From NCBI GenBank assembly GCA_003973585.1, contig QNYN01000141.1, forward strand, positions 1 to 5,837: a stretch of DNA of 5,837 bases. Reading direction: 5' to 3'. Below the pieces are notes generated by a model, which saw only the letters and a program-made list of their open reading frames with translations, searched no databases and was not told where the DNA came from. This document shows, in pieces, positions 5,266 to 5,837 of the stretch. How positions within the stretch are numbered: the first letter of the stretch is position 1; each line of letters opens with the position of its first letter. A program made the translations under genes and the position numbers. The stretch is from Fusobacteriota bacterium (GTDB lineage Bacteria; Fusobacteriota; Fusobacteriia; Fusobacteriales; Fusobacteriaceae).

Positions 5266-5837
5266 GAAACTCCCATCCTTTTTTCTAATTTTTTAAATAT
5301 TACTAGGATAATACTCGATAAAATTAAGTAGAAAACACCACAGATAAAAAATGGCATTATCGAAAAATCCCTTGTTACTAATTCTTTTGAATTTCTTAAA
5401 ATTTCAGCAGTTCCTATAACTGAAACTAAAGATGTATCTTTAACTAATGCTACTGCCTCTGTAGAAAGAGGTGGTAGTGCAGTCCTAAGAGCTTGAGGGA
5501 TGATAATTCTAATGAGTGTTTGTCCATATCCCATACCTAATACCTTTGCAGCATCATATTGCCCTTTATCTATTCCTTGTATACTTCCACGGAAGATTTC
5601 ACACAAGTAAGCAGAATAGTTAATAACAAATGTAAGACTAGCAGCAGCTAGTGGAGATAATGTAATACCTATTATAGGCAAACCATAGTACATAAAGAAT
5701 AATTGTAAAAGTAAAGGTGTTCCCCTAAAGATCCAAGTATAAAAAGTTATAAAATTTCTTATTAGAGGATTTTTTGAAAGTCCCCCTAATGAAAGGAGAA
5801 AACCTAGTGGAATTGAGAATACCACTGTAATTAAATA
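5256..5837 (-). CDS. polar amino acid ABC transporter permease (5' end cut by window edge)
   Basis: The reading frame stays open to the right edge, giving 193 residues. A GTG at 5825 is not the true start: it lies inside the first membrane helix, and four more codons (Tyr-Leu-Ile-Thr) are read upstream. Family members are about 215-240 residues, so roughly 20-40 N-terminal residues are missing. The sequence is typical of HisM/GlnP-type inner-membrane permeases. It has FRGTPLLLQLFFMYYGLP after the first helix, a helix around LAAASLTFVINYSAYLCEIF, and the EAA loop QYDAAKVLGMGYGQTLIRII followed by P, which contacts the ATPase. Next come the conserved ALVKDTSLVSVIG and a last helix (ICGVFYLILSSIILVIF). 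It forms the transmembrane channel, probably as a homodimer, with the ATPase encoded by the overlapping downstream gene. Confidence 0.94.
   Translation of the reverse strand, partial: YLITVVFSIPLGFLLSLGGLSKNPLIRNFITFYTWIFRGTPLLLQLFFMYYGLPIIGITLSPLAAASLTFVINYSAYLCEIFRGSIQGIDKGQYDAAKVLGMGYGQTLIRIIIPQALRTALPPLSTEAVALVKDTSLVSVIGTAEILRNSKELVTRDFSIMPFFICGVFYLILSSIILVIFKKLEKRMGVSCQ

Overview
The window is very AT-rich and uses AT-ending codons throughout. It encodes a Ser-following lipoprotein and an exported Spy/CpxP-like protein (typical of cells with a periplasm), the MEP-pathway enzyme IspG, and strong purine-rich ribosome binding sites. Together these suggest a low-GC diderm, most likely a member of Fusobacteriota (Fusobacterium, Cetobacterium or Ilyobacter type). 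This is an inference from composition and gene content; a low-GC Firmicute is less likely but not excluded.

Layout: a 163-base leader with an AT-only inverted repeat and a possible sigma-70 promoter precedes a plus-strand group of an ankyrin-repeat lipoprotein and ispG, which nearly abut. A 58-base gap with a candidate ECF-type promoter follows. Then comes a compact three-gene stress-response operon: an ECF sigma factor, a short single-pass membrane protein (candidate anti-sigma factor) overlapping it by 4 bases, and a secreted Spy/CpxP-like helical protein. This operon ends at a perfect GAAA-loop hairpin terminator. Next are sfsA, whose true start is at 3435 rather than 3399, and a small eight-cysteine putative metal-binding protein. 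A bidirectional terminator separates these from a minus-strand polar amino acid ABC transporter: the ATPase is complete and the permease runs off the right edge.

The most interesting unit is 2124-3420. Its sigma / short one-helix membrane protein / periplasmic Spy-like arrangement has the same components as the CnrH-CnrY-CnrX metal-sensing system of Cupriavidus. Its own sigma factor may act on the promoter just upstream, giving positive autoregulation. The other genes are recognisable housekeeping or transport functions.
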